In this document: positions 11,393-22,636 of the stretch, piece after piece
How positions within the stretch are numbered: position 1 is the stretch's first letter
Layout of the letters: each line of letters opens with the position of its first letter
Assembly: GCF_030253575.1 (NCBI RefSeq)
Contig: NC_080564.1
Coordinates: 24,948,001 to 25,012,000, forward strand
Length of the DNA stretch: 64,000 bases
Origin: Rhododendron vialii
Taxonomy: Eukaryota > Streptophyta > Magnoliopsida > Ericales > Ericaceae
Direction: 5' to 3'
Notes under the pieces: generated by a model
What the model was told of the DNA's origin: nothing
The model's database searches: none
Seen by the model: the letters and a program-made list of their open reading frames with translations, nothing else
Made by a program: the position numbers and the translations under genes

Positions 11393-12106
11393 TAAGGTCC
11401 ATGCTGCCCTGGAGGTGGTCTTCTCTAGGTTTACCTATTCGGTGCCGGTCTACCGCAATGGAAGTATTGCCAATCGATTTTATGTGGAACATGCATTTTG
11501 GAAGGTTTATTTTTTTCGACTTTCATGAATTAGAAACTTGCTTTTATCATGTATTGTAATATTGATTTTAGATTCAAGAACATGTGTGGTTGAGAATACT
11601 CAATTGTATCGATTGACTTGGGGGTTGTTGACTACAATCATCTCAAAATATTATGCCAAAAAAAATTCTCACTCAACAAATTAATCTGATGTGGTAGATT
11701 TAACTCATCCACATTGTCCGGTCTTGCATGTTCTTTCCATACATACAGCCAATTAAAACAACATAAAAATTTCAAACCGTCAGTAACAAATTTCTCAGAT
11801 GCGTTGATATGATGAAACGTAATCCCTTTCTCCATATACCTCTTCTTTTCTGAATCACTGATCATACTTTGGCAAACAATGACCCCTGCTTATTCAGACT
11901 TGAAGCATTCTAAACACCAAATGTTGAACAAATCCATGACGCAGCCCAAAATTCAAGTCATACATAATTCGGCTTCACTTTTTTTATTTTCTTTTTAATC
12001 CAATTGGCGTCAGTTTGATATGGTAAAGTAAGAGAACTATGGAGATTGCCCTAACAAGCACAATCATAAGTGAAACTCTGTGTATGTTTTCTTACAGTAG
12101 TAATAC
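11393..12106. other. MITE right flank and USE1 3' flank
   Basis: The first 120 bases contain a possible coding relic (see the MITE finding). The rest is AT-rich and would hold the 3' UTR of the minus-strand USE1 gene. No other gene is recognised. Confidence 0.35.
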
Positions 12107-12329
12107 CTAGGTGACACGAATAAGAAGTACAACCATGATGAAGATACAAGTCATTACAAACATCACAAGCCATGTAAAGCACGTAGTCTTGAAAGTCTTC
12201 GAGTATATATCCATTGCTCGTGTATTGACATGATCAGTGCTTGCTAAGCTATGTTCAATGGCCTTCTCTGTCGAATCAAGAACCTGCACTCATATTACAA
12301 CCGAGCTATGAGAATAGTTGCTCACGTGT

Positions 12330-12704
12330 AGCAGCGAAGCCAGGATTTTAATCCCCAGGGGGCTAGCTTAGTAGACATATATTTTTTATCGGAACGTATA
12401 CTTAAGTATATCACAAGGTTTTTGCTTTCCAATTCATTACATTTGTATATTGTAATAATTTTTTAGGCTGCATCAAGTATCACATGGTTATTTTTTATTT
12501 ATGAAAGAAAATGAGAATGTAAAATAACTGATTTTTTATCAACTCGAACCAAAATTATTAAGATTATAAGTAGTTATATTGCCTATGCACAAATAATTAT
12601 CAAAATCAAGTATATACAAAATAAAAATTTTAAAACTCGGACACTCGGAGGGCCGGGACCGAAGGGGCCCCGGCTCCCTGGGCACCAACATGGCTCCACC
12701 CCTA
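12330..12704. mobile_element. Non-autonomous element in USE1 intron 6 with 9-bp target duplication
   Basis: The perfect 9-mer ctcacgtgt flanks the insert at 12321-12329 and 12705-12713. The insert is 375 bp and non-coding, and its ends are weakly inverted (gcgaagccaggatt versus gtggagccatgtt on the other strand). A 9-bp duplication is the usual length for Mutator-like elements. The family is unproven because the terminal inverted repeats are poor. It lies between exons 7 and 6 of USE1, so it need not disturb coding. Confidence 0.7.
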
Positions 12705-14215
12705 CTCACGTGTCAGAATACAGTTCAATTAAACAAACAGTCATGAAACAAAACCTGTAGGAATGCAATATTGGATGCATAGTTTGACCCATCACAGACC
12801 CATGGTTTAAGAATGTAATAATGCACACTTGAGCACTTTGCGACATGTAATGCACAATTATTGACATCTCTATAATGCAATGATATCCGCAGAAGATACA
12901 ACCCATAGCATCTGCCTCATAGACAACTAGCAAAGCAAAACAAGATGATGAATTCTAGGTAAGTTACTTTCTTTGTGTTTTTGATGGATTGACTCATGAC
13001 GAGACTACTCTCTTTAAGTTGCTGAGCCAACCCAACCATTTCATCTGTCAAATCTTTTTGAAGCTTCGTGTTGAAGGCAGCAAAGGCAATGAGAAGCAGT
13101 AACAAGAAATAATGTGCAATAATAGCTATAATGACATTCAACTGGGTGGATGGCGTAACGCTAGGTAGCTCCTCCAAAACCTCTAATAAAACATTTACAG
13201 TAAAAAGTTGTAACCTAAGACAGACATGCTAACTAGTTGGTTGAACTAGTAATCTACTAATGCATTCATATTCTGAAGCTGAAAACCAAACCATCAACTA
13301 TGCTTGTGAGCCAATTGAGCACAATTTCTTTTGTAAATCTTATATAAAGAAAGTGAACGAAAAAGAAGAAGTCCAACCACCAATTTCTCTTTCTGATAAG
13401 AGATCACACATTAGTATTTACATCTCTAAAACTCGAAATGAAACTGTTGTGGTGTCTTGCTCGCATCTTGATGCATTTCTATTTGAAACTAGAGGCTTCT
13501 TAATTAACAATGAGTTAGTTCTTACTACACATTGTACATTTACTTTATAATGCACATTAATTGTGAGCTCAAACTCAACTAGAATGCAAGGGTTTTCCTT
13601 CAAAGCAGGTTTCAGTTTTTCCCTACTAGAAGGCATTATATTGTAGACAACTAGTCCTTTCATAGTTCAGTCCCTTGGTATGCAATGTACCAAATAATAA
13701 GTGGACACATAAATACATGGTATGCCATGAGTCTAACTCAGTTTGGGTTGTTAGGGGAAAAAAAATATTCACATGTTTCATCAAGATGACAAAAATAATT
13801 CAATTGCGCATAACTACTACATTTTGAATACACATAAAAAAGAGAGCAAATAACTACAAGTAAACATGTAGACAGGCATTAAGAACCTCAAAATGGTTTT
13901 AAAATTTATGGCAGAGAACTCTTGCCTTCAACTCTTGTTGTGCTTTAGTTACTTCTACAATGTGCTTCGACTCTGGCAAGTACCAGTGGTTTTGAATATG
14001 AGTCTGTGCCGCTATATCCAATTTGATAGGAGCCGAGTGATTAGTGTTAGCATAATTATGAAGTCTATCTTCAACGCTTGATTGGGGCCTGTTTAATAAA
14101 TTAATGAAACCACCACACAAAAAATGAACAAATAGATGTATCACCTAATTACAAATAATACAGAAACTGTAGTTTCTTACACAAATCTTCTCATCAATCT
14201 TGGGGAAGTAAGAAT

Positions 14216-14218
14216 TTA
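14216..14218 (-). other. Premature TAA in USE1 exon 4
   Basis: On the minus strand the frame reads ...KTEG-stop-ILTSPRLMRRFV, and RRFV joins exon 5 (PQSSVEDRLH) in phase across a good GT donor at 14180. The stop is therefore inside coding sequence. A single C to T change from CAA would explain it. Confidence 0.8.
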
Positions 14219-15513
14219 TCCTTCGGTCTTAGAAGGGATTTCTTTTACAGAAGTTACATCAGAAGGTTTCTCAGATTCTTGCATGGTTGACTGGAAGTGT
14301 CCAAGTGACAAGCTGGGTTAGAAATGAGAAATCATATGAGATGAATGTATTTCTAATACACAGGAAGAAGAATGAAGTAGCTAGGTCTTAAGCTAAATGT
14401 CATGATGGAGACAAAAAAAAAAAATTGTAAAACCTTCTGAAATGGCTTCAAAAGTAACCAAAAAAAAAAAAAATGGTCCAAAGAATCACTGAATGCAAGT
14501 TGCCCCAGAAAAAGCAAGTCATTCAAAGGTAGTAGTATTAAGGGGTAATCACAAAAAGCTAATCAGATTTCCGTTTCCCAACGAAAGGATGGTGGGGAAA
14601 AAAACCCAATGCAAATGATGTTATGTGAAAATGGCAATTCCAATGTTTATTCTTAAATACTTTTATCGAAGTTAGAAGAAGATGAATGTCATTGTTTAAA
14701 TGTAAAACTGTTGATGTAGAAGAAATTGAAGGAAACACGCACCACGGGGACAGCCAATTTGGACGCAATGGCTTCTATCTTCTCTGAATAATCATTCACC
14801 AGTGCTTTTGGTATTCTATAGAAACATATTCATAAGAAGACTCACAAAATGTTAATCACCAAGTCTCAAGTCCTCATACAAGAACAACACGACTAGAATA
14901 TTGAGAAGGCCAAAAGAGAATTAAGTTTCATCATATTGTTCCTCTACAATCCAAATCATGTATCAATATCCAAATCAACATTGTTTAAAAGTGTCTCCAC
15001 TCTTCCGAACAAAAAAGTTACATGAATACCTAAATAATGTAGAGCCATGAAGGTGCATTCATAAAAGAAACCATAGCACAAGAAAATAGATTACAAAATG
15101 GGAAAGAAATATGTAAGGACCTTGGTAATCCATCTGAGGTTTTCTCTTCAGCTAGTTTTTCCAATTGATCTCGTAGAGTAACAACATACTGCAAAGACGC
15201 AATCATTTCTATGAGAATTTAGAAAAAGAAAAAATAATAAGAGGATGAAACAAGTGCCGTAATGCAACATAGACCACAGAGTTGTATCTGAAATGGATCA
15301 ACACATAAAACCGACTCTGAAACAATCATCATATATATACACATTTGCCTATCCCCAAGATTCACAGAGGTAAAATTAATCTGTAGATACATACGTAGAG
15401 GGAGAGAGAGAGAGAGATAAAAGACGTACATGTAGAAGCTTTGCTTGATTTTGTTGATGATGTGCAGCCGCAAGCAGTCTCCTAAAGTTTATTTCTGTTT
15501 TGCTCATGCCCAT

Positions 15514-16208
15514 TTCTCCAGATCCTGAAACATCAAATCAATTGCGGAGCGCTTTAGAGCCCTCTTTTCACTTTGTAGTCTCCGCGGCCCTGGCCCCCGC
15601 AACGCACTGATCACTGGTCATCTCTCTCTATCTCTGTGTATAAAAATGCTTGTGTATATATATATATATATATGTATACGTATGTGTGTGTGTGTATTGA
15701 TCCATTTCACTATACACAAAGGACTTCTTTGTATGGCATAGAGTCAAGACTATTAAGGGGCTTCATTTGATATCTAACTCTAATTGATGTAAGTTCCTCT
15801 ATACAAAGGTGAAACGAGATGAAAATGTCATGCCAAAGGATATTTGAATGAAATTGAAGACCATATATGATATATCAGCAATCACAAAACATAGGTGCTG
15901 AAACATAATTTGCTCAATACTCAGATTCCTCATGTTTGTCGCTTCAAACTCATCGGCCTTTCACAAAGCCCTAATCTAGCAGTCATATAAGTTCGGTACA
16001 CCCGTATACGGTTCTAGGCACCAAATTTGGAATATAATCAAGAAATACGGAACCAGATATACAAAGCTAGCATTTGAAGTTTCAATCGTTCTCAGTGAAT
16101 GCGTATGTTTTCACTTGTGGTGATTATAGACCAAAAACTCCCCAATTTCACAATTTACATGGAACCCTGATTTTTGTGGTTTGAACAAGTTGTAGTGAAA
16201 TTAAAGAC

Positions 16209-16265
<57 letters not shown>

Positions 16266-16853
16266 TGGTTGTGGGTAATGGCGTCCTAAACGCATCGATG
16301 CTGAGGGAGGCAGAAATCGCTAGTTGTGGTCGCCGGAAGGGAAGGGAGAGGCCGGTGGTGCTGGTCTTCGATGCTGGTGGTCGTCGATGGTTGAATGGAG
16401 AAAATAAGCTAGCAATCCAAGTAAAGAGTCCCCGAACTGAGAATAACTTATCTATTAGCGATAAAATTGTTTTTAATCTGAATCGTCCAAAATATTTTTC
16501 GATGGTCGAAATTGAGTTCCGTAATAATTTATTCACGGAGCTCTGTAGTTATATTCCCCGGAACTCGTTCGACCTTTTGTTGTTACGATCATGAATACAA
16601 ATTACACTTTAAAAATTGCAAAAGTGTTGGGATTCAGGAAATCCAGCACAAGAAACTGTTCATAAAAATAAATGAAAGGTTCAAATTCACAGCTGGACAT
16701 GAAACTGTTCATGAAAACAAATGAACGATACTGGGAATCTGGACTGCTCATTTGTTTTCATAGACAGCTTCATGTGCTAAATTACTGTACTACTACTCTA
16801 AAAATTGTTTGAAAGCTTGTCGATCTTTCAATCCAAACACGAATAATGGTGGG
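15514..16853. other. USE1 upstream region and intergenic DNA
   Basis: Bases 15514-15620 should hold the USE1 leader and promoter on the minus strand. A (TA)n/(TG)n run lies at 15655-15695 and a 50-base (GA)n at 16213-16262. The open frame reading through 16265-16594 sits beside the GA run and resembles no known protein. I see no other gene. Confidence 0.4.
16213..16262 (+). repeat. (GA)n microsatellite
   Basis: Perfect GA dinucleotides for about 50 bases. Confidence 0.95.
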
Positions 16854-17704
16854 TGTAACAACTCCGATTTTTAGTAAATAAAAATTTCGTTAAATATTTG
16901 AAAATCTTTATTTAAACCCTAGATTGCTTAATAAAATTTCCTTTAACTTTAATAATCCGTCATAAATAGATTTGGGACTTATAAAATTATATCTCTTCGC
17001 ACCGGATAATCTAGTCCTTTTCTAAAGACAAGTATGCTTATAGAAGCACTTACATATTTTCATAGTGAGTAAAATAAAAACCTTAAAGTTATATTTCTTG
17101 GTTAGAAATCCTACTTGGCAAGTAGAATTTGTTTCCAACCAATTAGTTAGTGAAACCTAACTACCATTTCAACTTAGTTACATTCTCCTAACTCTAGATG
17201 AACCTTATGAACTTTTTCAACCCTACTTGAACCTTTTAGACCTAGGATAGTAATCATTATGCTTTCAAAAGTAGTATACTTTGACTTGTCATGCATGCAA
17301 GCCTAAGAATAATAGCATTGAACCTAATTACCCTCCAAAGATTACTTTCCTAGATTTTCTCTAGGTATATATATAAGTATATATACATAATAAGACTACC
17401 ATAATCATGACTATAGACATATATAAACTTTCTAGGGAAGTTTTAACCATTGGATATTGTCTTGTCATTGAAAGCCTTCCCTTTAATCATTACCCTTCCT
17501 ATAGACTTAGCAAGACTACTTAGACCTAAGTATACATAGTTAAATCTATAATAGCCTACCATAATCATACCTATATATACATAGATATACTTTCTAGGAA
17601 AAATATTACCATTGGACAATGCCTTGCACTTGAAAGCCTTACACTCATCATTACTCTTTCCTAGACTTATTAGGGCTACTTGGTACCTAAACTCACACAT
17701 GTAT

Positions 17705-17705
17705 G

Positions 17706-17736
<31 letters not shown>

Positions 17737-17755
17737 TCATGATACAAAGAGAGAG

Positions 17756-17819
<64 letters not shown>
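17705..17819 (+). repeat. (TA)n(CA)n and (GA)n microsatellites in the solo LTR
   Basis: A TA/CA compound run at 17705-17736 is followed by GA repeats at 17749-17819. Open frames with Arg-Glu or Ser-Leu repeats here are artefacts. Confidence 0.95.
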
Positions 17820-17820
<1 letters not shown>

Positions 17821-18132
17821 CCGAGAGTGAGGTCTGTGCATGTGTTTGTACACTCCCACGAGCTACCTCTTTAGCCTCAAGCCTAATTACTATTTTACAA
17901 TCCATTTTTAGACTACTTTAAACATGAAATCTAGCTTTAATCATCCTAGATTATACATACAATCTAGCCTTAGGATTGACTAAACATGGAAGACTTGCAA
18001 TCTTAGGATATAATCACCTAGGATCTTCTTTTAAGCATTAGGATCCTTCATAATCACATAGCCTTACACCTAAGTTGGATTGACAGGGCTTTGGAATGCT
18101 TAAAAGGCTTGATTGGATAATACAATGAAACA

Positions 18133-18139
<7 letters not shown>

Positions 18140-18193
<54 letters not shown>
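18140..18193 (+). repeat. (GA)n microsatellite
   Basis: A perfect GA run of about 54 bases directly upstream of the solo-LTR TATA box. Confidence 0.95.
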
Positions 18194-18197
<4 letters not shown>

Positions 18198-18205
18198 AAT
18201 ATTTT

Positions 18206-18214
18206 GCTATAAAT
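18206..18214 (+). promoter_or_regulatory. TATA box of the solo LTR
   Basis: The word TATAAATAG lies 9 bases upstream of the Athila insertion point. Position and sequence fit an LTR core promoter read on the plus strand. The insertion separates it from its downstream transcribed region, which resumes at 51307. Confidence 0.6.
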
Positions 18215-18223
18215 AGCACCCTC

Positions 18224-19088
18224 CCTGCTTCGTCCCAACCTAACCGTTGGAATAGGTCGATTTACCCCGAGCGTAGGGCTAGGTCGTAGTCAACATAATA
18301 TTCGGAAGTCCGGTATCATTCCCACAGAGAAAATTCTTTATAGTTTGCTAGGATTTTTAGAAGCGAGGGTTTGTGGCGTTCAGGCGGCCAACTTTTGGTT
18401 TTGCTTTGAATGGTGATAAACACTTATAAAAACGGCTAGAAAACGAGTTTAAACTTAATTTAACAAGCGGCAAGGCGTTGGGGTAACGAATGCCCGAAAC
18501 TTTAGCCATCAAACCATTCTCAATGAAAACACAGTTGAATCGCACGGCATAGGCAAGATAAACATAAGTATCGATACAAAAAGTAAGAAATATTTGGCTG
18601 AAGGCTCCCCGTATCGATACAGAATATGCTAAGTATCGATACCATGCTGTTAAGTCAAAATGGACAATCTCTCGTAGCCCGTATCGATACGGCCCTTATT
18701 TCGTATCGATACGGAAGTCTCTGACTTCCCTGACTTCCCACGAAGCTAATGCGTATCGATACGCATTAAGGCTGTATCGATACGCGTAGCTTATCTTCAG
18801 GCCTTCAAGCAACGTTCAAGACTTGGCACCCGATGGCTCGCCGGCTTGCCCGACGCCTCACACCTTCGCTCTTGGGTCATGCTGGCAGAAGTTCCACCGG
18901 GCAAGGATACTTGAACTTCCTTGGAAATTAGCCTCTTGATCAAAATATGCCCTTTAACGACGTTTTGCCTGAAACACTTAACAAACTACCTTACGAGCAT
19001 AATTGAATAAAAATGACAAATTATAACTATAACATCTATAAACTAGGGGACTTAAGCACCACGACAAAGCAAATTTAGGTGCTTATCA
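18224..19088 (-). repeat. Athila 3' LTR (internally deleted, 865 bp)
   Basis: It matches the other LTR at both ends but lacks about 580 bp of the middle, including the stretch that carries the TATA box in the 5' LTR. The joints are visible: gcataggc|aagataaac (microhomology aggc) and cataagt|atcgatac|aaaaag, where 'atcgatac' is filler identical to the element's own palindrome. Seven GTATCGATAC copies lie at 18568-18783. Confidence 0.9.
18568..18783. promoter_or_regulatory. Paired GTATCGATAC palindromes, Athila 3' LTR
   Basis: GTATCGATAC starts at 18568, 18611, 18633, 18681, 18703, 18753 and 18774. After the first (deletion filler) they form three pairs with start-to-start spacing 22, 22 and 21, and the pairs repeat every 70-72 bases. 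The word extends to CGTATCGATACG in most copies. Confidence 0.9.
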
Positions 19089-19101
19089 CACCCCCCAACT
19101 T
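19089..19101 (-). other. Athila polypurine tract
   Basis: On the minus strand aagttggggggtg directly precedes the 3' LTR start (TGATAAGCACC). A purine run in this place primes plus-strand DNA synthesis. Confidence 0.75.
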
Positions 19102-19835
19102 GAGCGTTGCTAGCCCCTAGCAACAAAACTATAACAAAAAGGGAAAAGCAATCCTTCCGTAAAAACTACCTAGCACTCACCCATATTGCAGCCAATTAGC
19201 AAGAGTTAAAAACAACTCAATTATTCCAACACAACTCGCAGCCGACGATTGAGCGATTAACTAATCATTGAGTGAATTATAAACAAGTATCCAAAGTGAG
19301 AGTCAAAAGACAAAAGGTGGATACAAAGCTATAACATTACCACTTGCGTGCAAAGTAACCATATCCCACAAAAATTTGCTCGAATGAGGCGCGGTGAACA
19401 AAAATGCCGAGCCTTATGAATGGAGAAGCACCATTAAATAGAACTTAAGACTAAACAATTTAAAACTTGATCGCCAAAAGAAACATGCCACAAACCAACA
19501 ATGCTAGCTATCAAGCGATAAATCAAAACAGAATCAAGGCATACTAGAGATCTACTAAGGACTTCATAGCATATATTGACCTTGGTTTAATCAAAGAACG
19601 GTTAGCAAAATGAGGTGGCGACCATATATTAGCCAGGATCAACTACCCTTGGCCGCCACCAACTCCAACTACCAAGTCATAGGCCACATACCGGCCTCAA
19701 CAAAAACTTTCTAAACTACCAGTTAAAAGTGTAACCAAACTAAACTAAAGACAATAAAATGAAAGGATAAGAGGTGGGCTGTCAACCACCATGCACCCCG
19801 ACCAAGTTGAGGGATTTCAAACTACTCCTCCGACC
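19102..19835 (-). other. Athila 3' untranslated region
   Basis: Sequence between the second ORF and the polypurine tract. No domain or repeat is seen. Confidence 0.5.
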
Positions 19836-21056
19836 CTACTCATCATCCACGAACTCTGGCTCACCCCTAGCGAAATCATTACTGTCCTCATCCGGCTCCA
19901 TTGGTGGTGGCTCATACGGTTCACTAGCTTGCCCCACACCGCGACTCACAACCCAATCCAACTTGTGATCTATCCTCCTCTGCCTCCTCGCATTGTCTCG
20001 GGTTTCTTTCTTAATCTTCTTCATGCATCCCATAATGGCCACCCCTTGGCAAAATAGTAACTTGTTCCAAGAAGCTGAACGGGCACCCTTTGGTGGCAAG
20101 GTAGTCAAGTATGCCCCACGCGGAGCAGCAGCAGCAGTAGGCCAAGACTAAGAAATACTCCTAGTGAGAATGGAGCTATTTATATCGCTCGGATTGAGTT
20201 TCTCGCGTTCCACAAATTTTGATTTCGGGACCTTTTGAGCAAAGCAAATAGCGGTCACCAAGCATGGAAAAGGCAACCTAGAATTAGCTGGGGCCTTCGC
20301 CTTAAAATCAATCATTTCCAAAAATATGTACCTCACCCAATCACATACCACATCCGGATTCATAAAAGCGTGAATCAAGCCCCCCTCATGAATGTGCGGC
20401 TTGTTTTCAGTTCCCCTAGGGTTGAAGTTATGGTGCACAAGTTGATTAACAAGCCGATAGTTATCCTTGAATTTCCCGGGCACATGAGGAAGACTCGCCT
20501 CCCTAGGGTTTTTGTACAATTCCTGGACAATGGTGTCATCCTTAACATACTCCTCATCTGGGTAATTCGTATCATCAGAAGCCGGTTGGCGGTAATTCAG
20601 GAGTCGTGCTATAAACCCCGCGGTAACCTCTATGGAAACCTTCCCAATTTTTAAGGTAATCTTAGCATCTTCTTTACCCTCGTCTTCCTTGGACGGAATT
20701 TTCATATTCTGATAAAACTTTATTACTAACTCTTTGTTATAACCGGGATTTGGAGCCAGGTAGTAGGACAAACCTTGTTCCCGGATGCGGCGAACGAAAG
20801 GATGCTCGATGCCAAGATTGTCGACGTCCACATGTCGCTCATTCTTGAACCCCCTTGTTCGGAGACCCTCTTCCCATTTCTTTTGACTAGCCGCTCGCAC
20901 CTCAGCTACCGTCCTCTGCTTTGCACGGCCCCTTTCCAGATTCGCAATCATTTCCTCCTCTTCTTCCATTTCCCGGACTATCTCCTCTGCTTGTTGCGAA
21001 GAAGAAGCCGGAGCTTTTCCCTTACCCTTAGCAGCCACAGTCTTTGTTCTCACCAT
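19836..21056 (-). pseudogene. Athila second ORF (plant transposon protein / env-like), one stop
   Basis: One minus-strand frame of about 406 codons starts MVRTKTVAAKGKGKAPASSS and is broken only by TAG at 20148-20150, where SIS-stop-SWPTAAAAP suggests CAG to TAG. A basic, low-complexity N-terminus and a charged coiled-coil-like segment (residues 25-65) precede a globular part with IREQGLSYYLAPNPGYNKELVIKFY and VSIEVTAGFIARLLNY. That pattern is what I know from the 'putative plant transposon protein' domain found behind pol in Athila elements, often called env-like by position. The C-terminal 90 residues are acidic. No clear signal peptide or membrane segment is seen, which argues against a true envelope. 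The function is unknown. Confidence 0.7.
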
Positions 21057-21324
21057 TGCAATTAAGACCTACCAAACAGAGCAACACCCCAAACTTGAAA
21101 CAAAATCACATCAATAATTATTTACACTTCCCAAATTCATATCACAATAACAGCCTGCACAGTTCAATGGGAACCCCCAATTCCAATCCAAAAATACAGC
21201 AAAATCTCAAAAATCCAGGCTAGGGTTTTGGGTAATTTTGGATTTGGGGGTCATGATGCATGGTAAAATGGTTAAAATCTATAATGCATGGCAATACATT
21301 AAGCGGGTAATCAAGGGTTTAAGC

Positions 21325-21331
21325 TTTATAG
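21325..21331 (-). promoter_or_regulatory. TATA-like box upstream of the Athila second ORF
   Basis: On the minus strand ctcTATAAAGctt lies about 270 bases before the ORF start at 21056 and about 285 bases downstream of the internal palindrome cluster. This could be an internal promoter. Inferred from position only. Confidence 0.35.
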
Positions 21332-21614
21332 AGAAAGGATGGAAATTTTCGTGTATGAAGAGAGAGGAAATGGATTTACCTTGTAAAAGTAAGATTCGGC
21401 TAGAAAACCTTGAAAACCCTTGAAATTCCTCGAAAGTTTGAAGGTTTTATGGAAGATTATAGAGTTTTGGGAAGATTTGGTGGAGAGAATGGTGGTTTGG
21501 GGTTAGGGTTTTCGAAGGAAGGTGGGGGTTATGGAGGACAAGAGAGAGAAAATGGGTTGAGAAGATGAAGGGGCCGACCTGGTTTTGAAACAGATTTCCA
21601 CGATTAACTCACGC

Positions 21615-21709
21615 GTATCGATACGGCCCTTATTCCGTATCGATACGCGAGGCTCTGCCTTCCCTGGTAATCAAAGCGTATTGATACGGATTAATGGTCT
21701 TATCGATAC
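21615..21709. promoter_or_regulatory. Internal paired GTATCGATAC palindromes, Athila
   Basis: Copies start at 21615 and 21637 (perfect, 22 apart), and at 21678 (gtattgatac) and 21700 (ttatcgatac), again 22 apart. This is the LTR palindrome in the LTR pairing, placed about 560 bases upstream of the second ORF on its strand. Confidence 0.85.
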
Positions 21710-21950
21710 GGGGAGCTTAAGTCCAAAAATTCAACTTTGCCACCCGATAGCCAATGCCGACGCCTGTAGACACCCCATTCTGGGCTGTCCAAAGAATGCT
21801 ATTTTCTGATGTTTTATTTCCCAAATGATGATTAATGGTCGAGAACAATCTGAGAACGATGATGTGTTTGAGCTTTGAGCGTCCCGAGCCTCTTTCAAAC
21901 CCCCTTCAAACCTTTCAAACCAGAGCCAAACAGCCCCAGCAAAACCCAAA

Positions 21951-22064
21951 TTGGCTTACGCCAGTACCTTGATGACGTACGCTAGTTAGCTGCCATGTGT
22001 CGGTCATCGACCGTTGACTCAGCTATCACTGGCGCACGCCGGTCTATATGTGGCGCACACCAGT
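21951..22064. promoter_or_regulatory. Two 21-bp palindrome pairs upstream of the LTR TATA box
   Basis: Motif half TACGCCAGT or its variants starts at 21957 and 21978, then at 22035 and 22056. Each pair is exactly 21 bp apart and the 7-base spacers (accttga, ctatatg) are unrelated. The last site lies about 230 bases before the TATA box. Confidence 0.9.
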
Positions 22065-22290
22065 CAAATCCAGTCAAATCAACTTTATTCAGCCACATGG
22101 ACGAGACTTTTGTGCCACCCTAACGTCGGCCACAGTCTCCCTGATGATTACTCTCGGCAGAGGCATTCCTTCTCTCTCCTACACCCCCCATCAAGGCAAG
22201 TCCCATGCATTTAATGCATGGGAGGCTCCATTCTTGCTCCAACCAGCCAAACAAGGCCTTGGTCCCAACTGATCTCAGTCTCCCTCTCCT

Positions 22291-22297
22291 TTATAAA
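22291..22297 (+). promoter_or_regulatory. TATA box of the Ogre-like 5' LTR
   Basis: ctcctttataaatccccc is the only strong TATA context in the LTR and lies about 525 bases from its start, a suitable place for the U3/R border. Confidence 0.65.
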
Positions 22298-22636
22298 TCC
22301 CCCCTTTGCATTCATTTGCAAGCTGGGGTTAGCCACATTAAGAAGAAGAAGCTCTCTCCTTCCCTCTTTCTTGCTCTCTATCTCTCTTCTTCCATTGAAA
22401 GAGAAAGTAGGGGAACTCACTTCCATATACCCTACTGATATCCAGTCACCTTCTAAACCTCCATCTTCAACCCTTAAGCTCAATACCACCTTCAATCATC
22501 AACACGAAAAGGTATACCACTTTTGTGTCCCTTTCTGTTCTCAACTTTTGAGGGAGACCAGTAAGGCCCAGGCTAGTAAGCAATACTAGTCCTAGCCTTA
22601 AACTGGTAAAATACAACAATCGTATGAGATGAGACA

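Larger units (their letters stand above)
12107..15513 (-). pseudogene. USE1-type ER SNARE gene, seven exons, with a premature stop
   Basis: Plant USE1 is a tail-anchored SNARE of the ER for Golgi-to-ER retrograde fusion. The minus-strand exons are 15430-15513 ([17 protein letters not shown]), 15121-15188, 14743-14815, 14181-14290, 13984-14088, 12968-13063 and 12107-12283. The last two encode the SNARE helix ([20 protein letters not shown]) and a C-terminal membrane anchor (about 25 hydrophobic residues from [15 protein letters not shown]) ending with a short luminal tail. Exon 4 has an in-frame TAA at 14216-14218, just before the conserved RRFVP join, which would leave about 99 residues with no SNARE helix or anchor. 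The exon 5 to exon 6 join is also odd: the best donor (after 13984) and the only acceptor (before 13063) do not match in phase, while a donor after 13953 would restore the frame with extra residues. Either a young pseudogene, a null allele or a sequence error. The exon 4 acceptor was chosen to keep phase. Confidence 0.82.
16854..18223 (+). repeat. Solo LTR, left part (interrupted)
   Basis: It begins TGTAACAACTCCGA at 16854. The other half ends CAGGGCGTTACA at 52327. The 5-bp duplication GTGGG flanks the pair at 16849-16853 and 52328-52332. Rejoined without the inner insertion, the unit is about 2.4 kb, non-coding, and bounded by TG...CA, as for a solo LTR left by recombination. TGTAAC...GTTACA ends are common in Del/Tekay-type gypsy LTRs, but that lineage call is inference. 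It contains TA/CA and GA microsatellites and a TATA box at 18206-18214. Confidence 0.75.

Noticed and set aside
17612-17921. Arg-Glu and Ser-Leu repeat proteins around 17.7 kb
   Set aside because: They translate the GA microsatellite on either strand. The same holds for frames at 16201-16594 and 18038-18238.
19836-21056. Calling the Athila second ORF a true envelope gene
   Set aside because: No signal peptide, membrane anchor or glycoprotein features are visible. The env-like label is by position only, so it is described as a plant transposon protein type ORF of unknown role.
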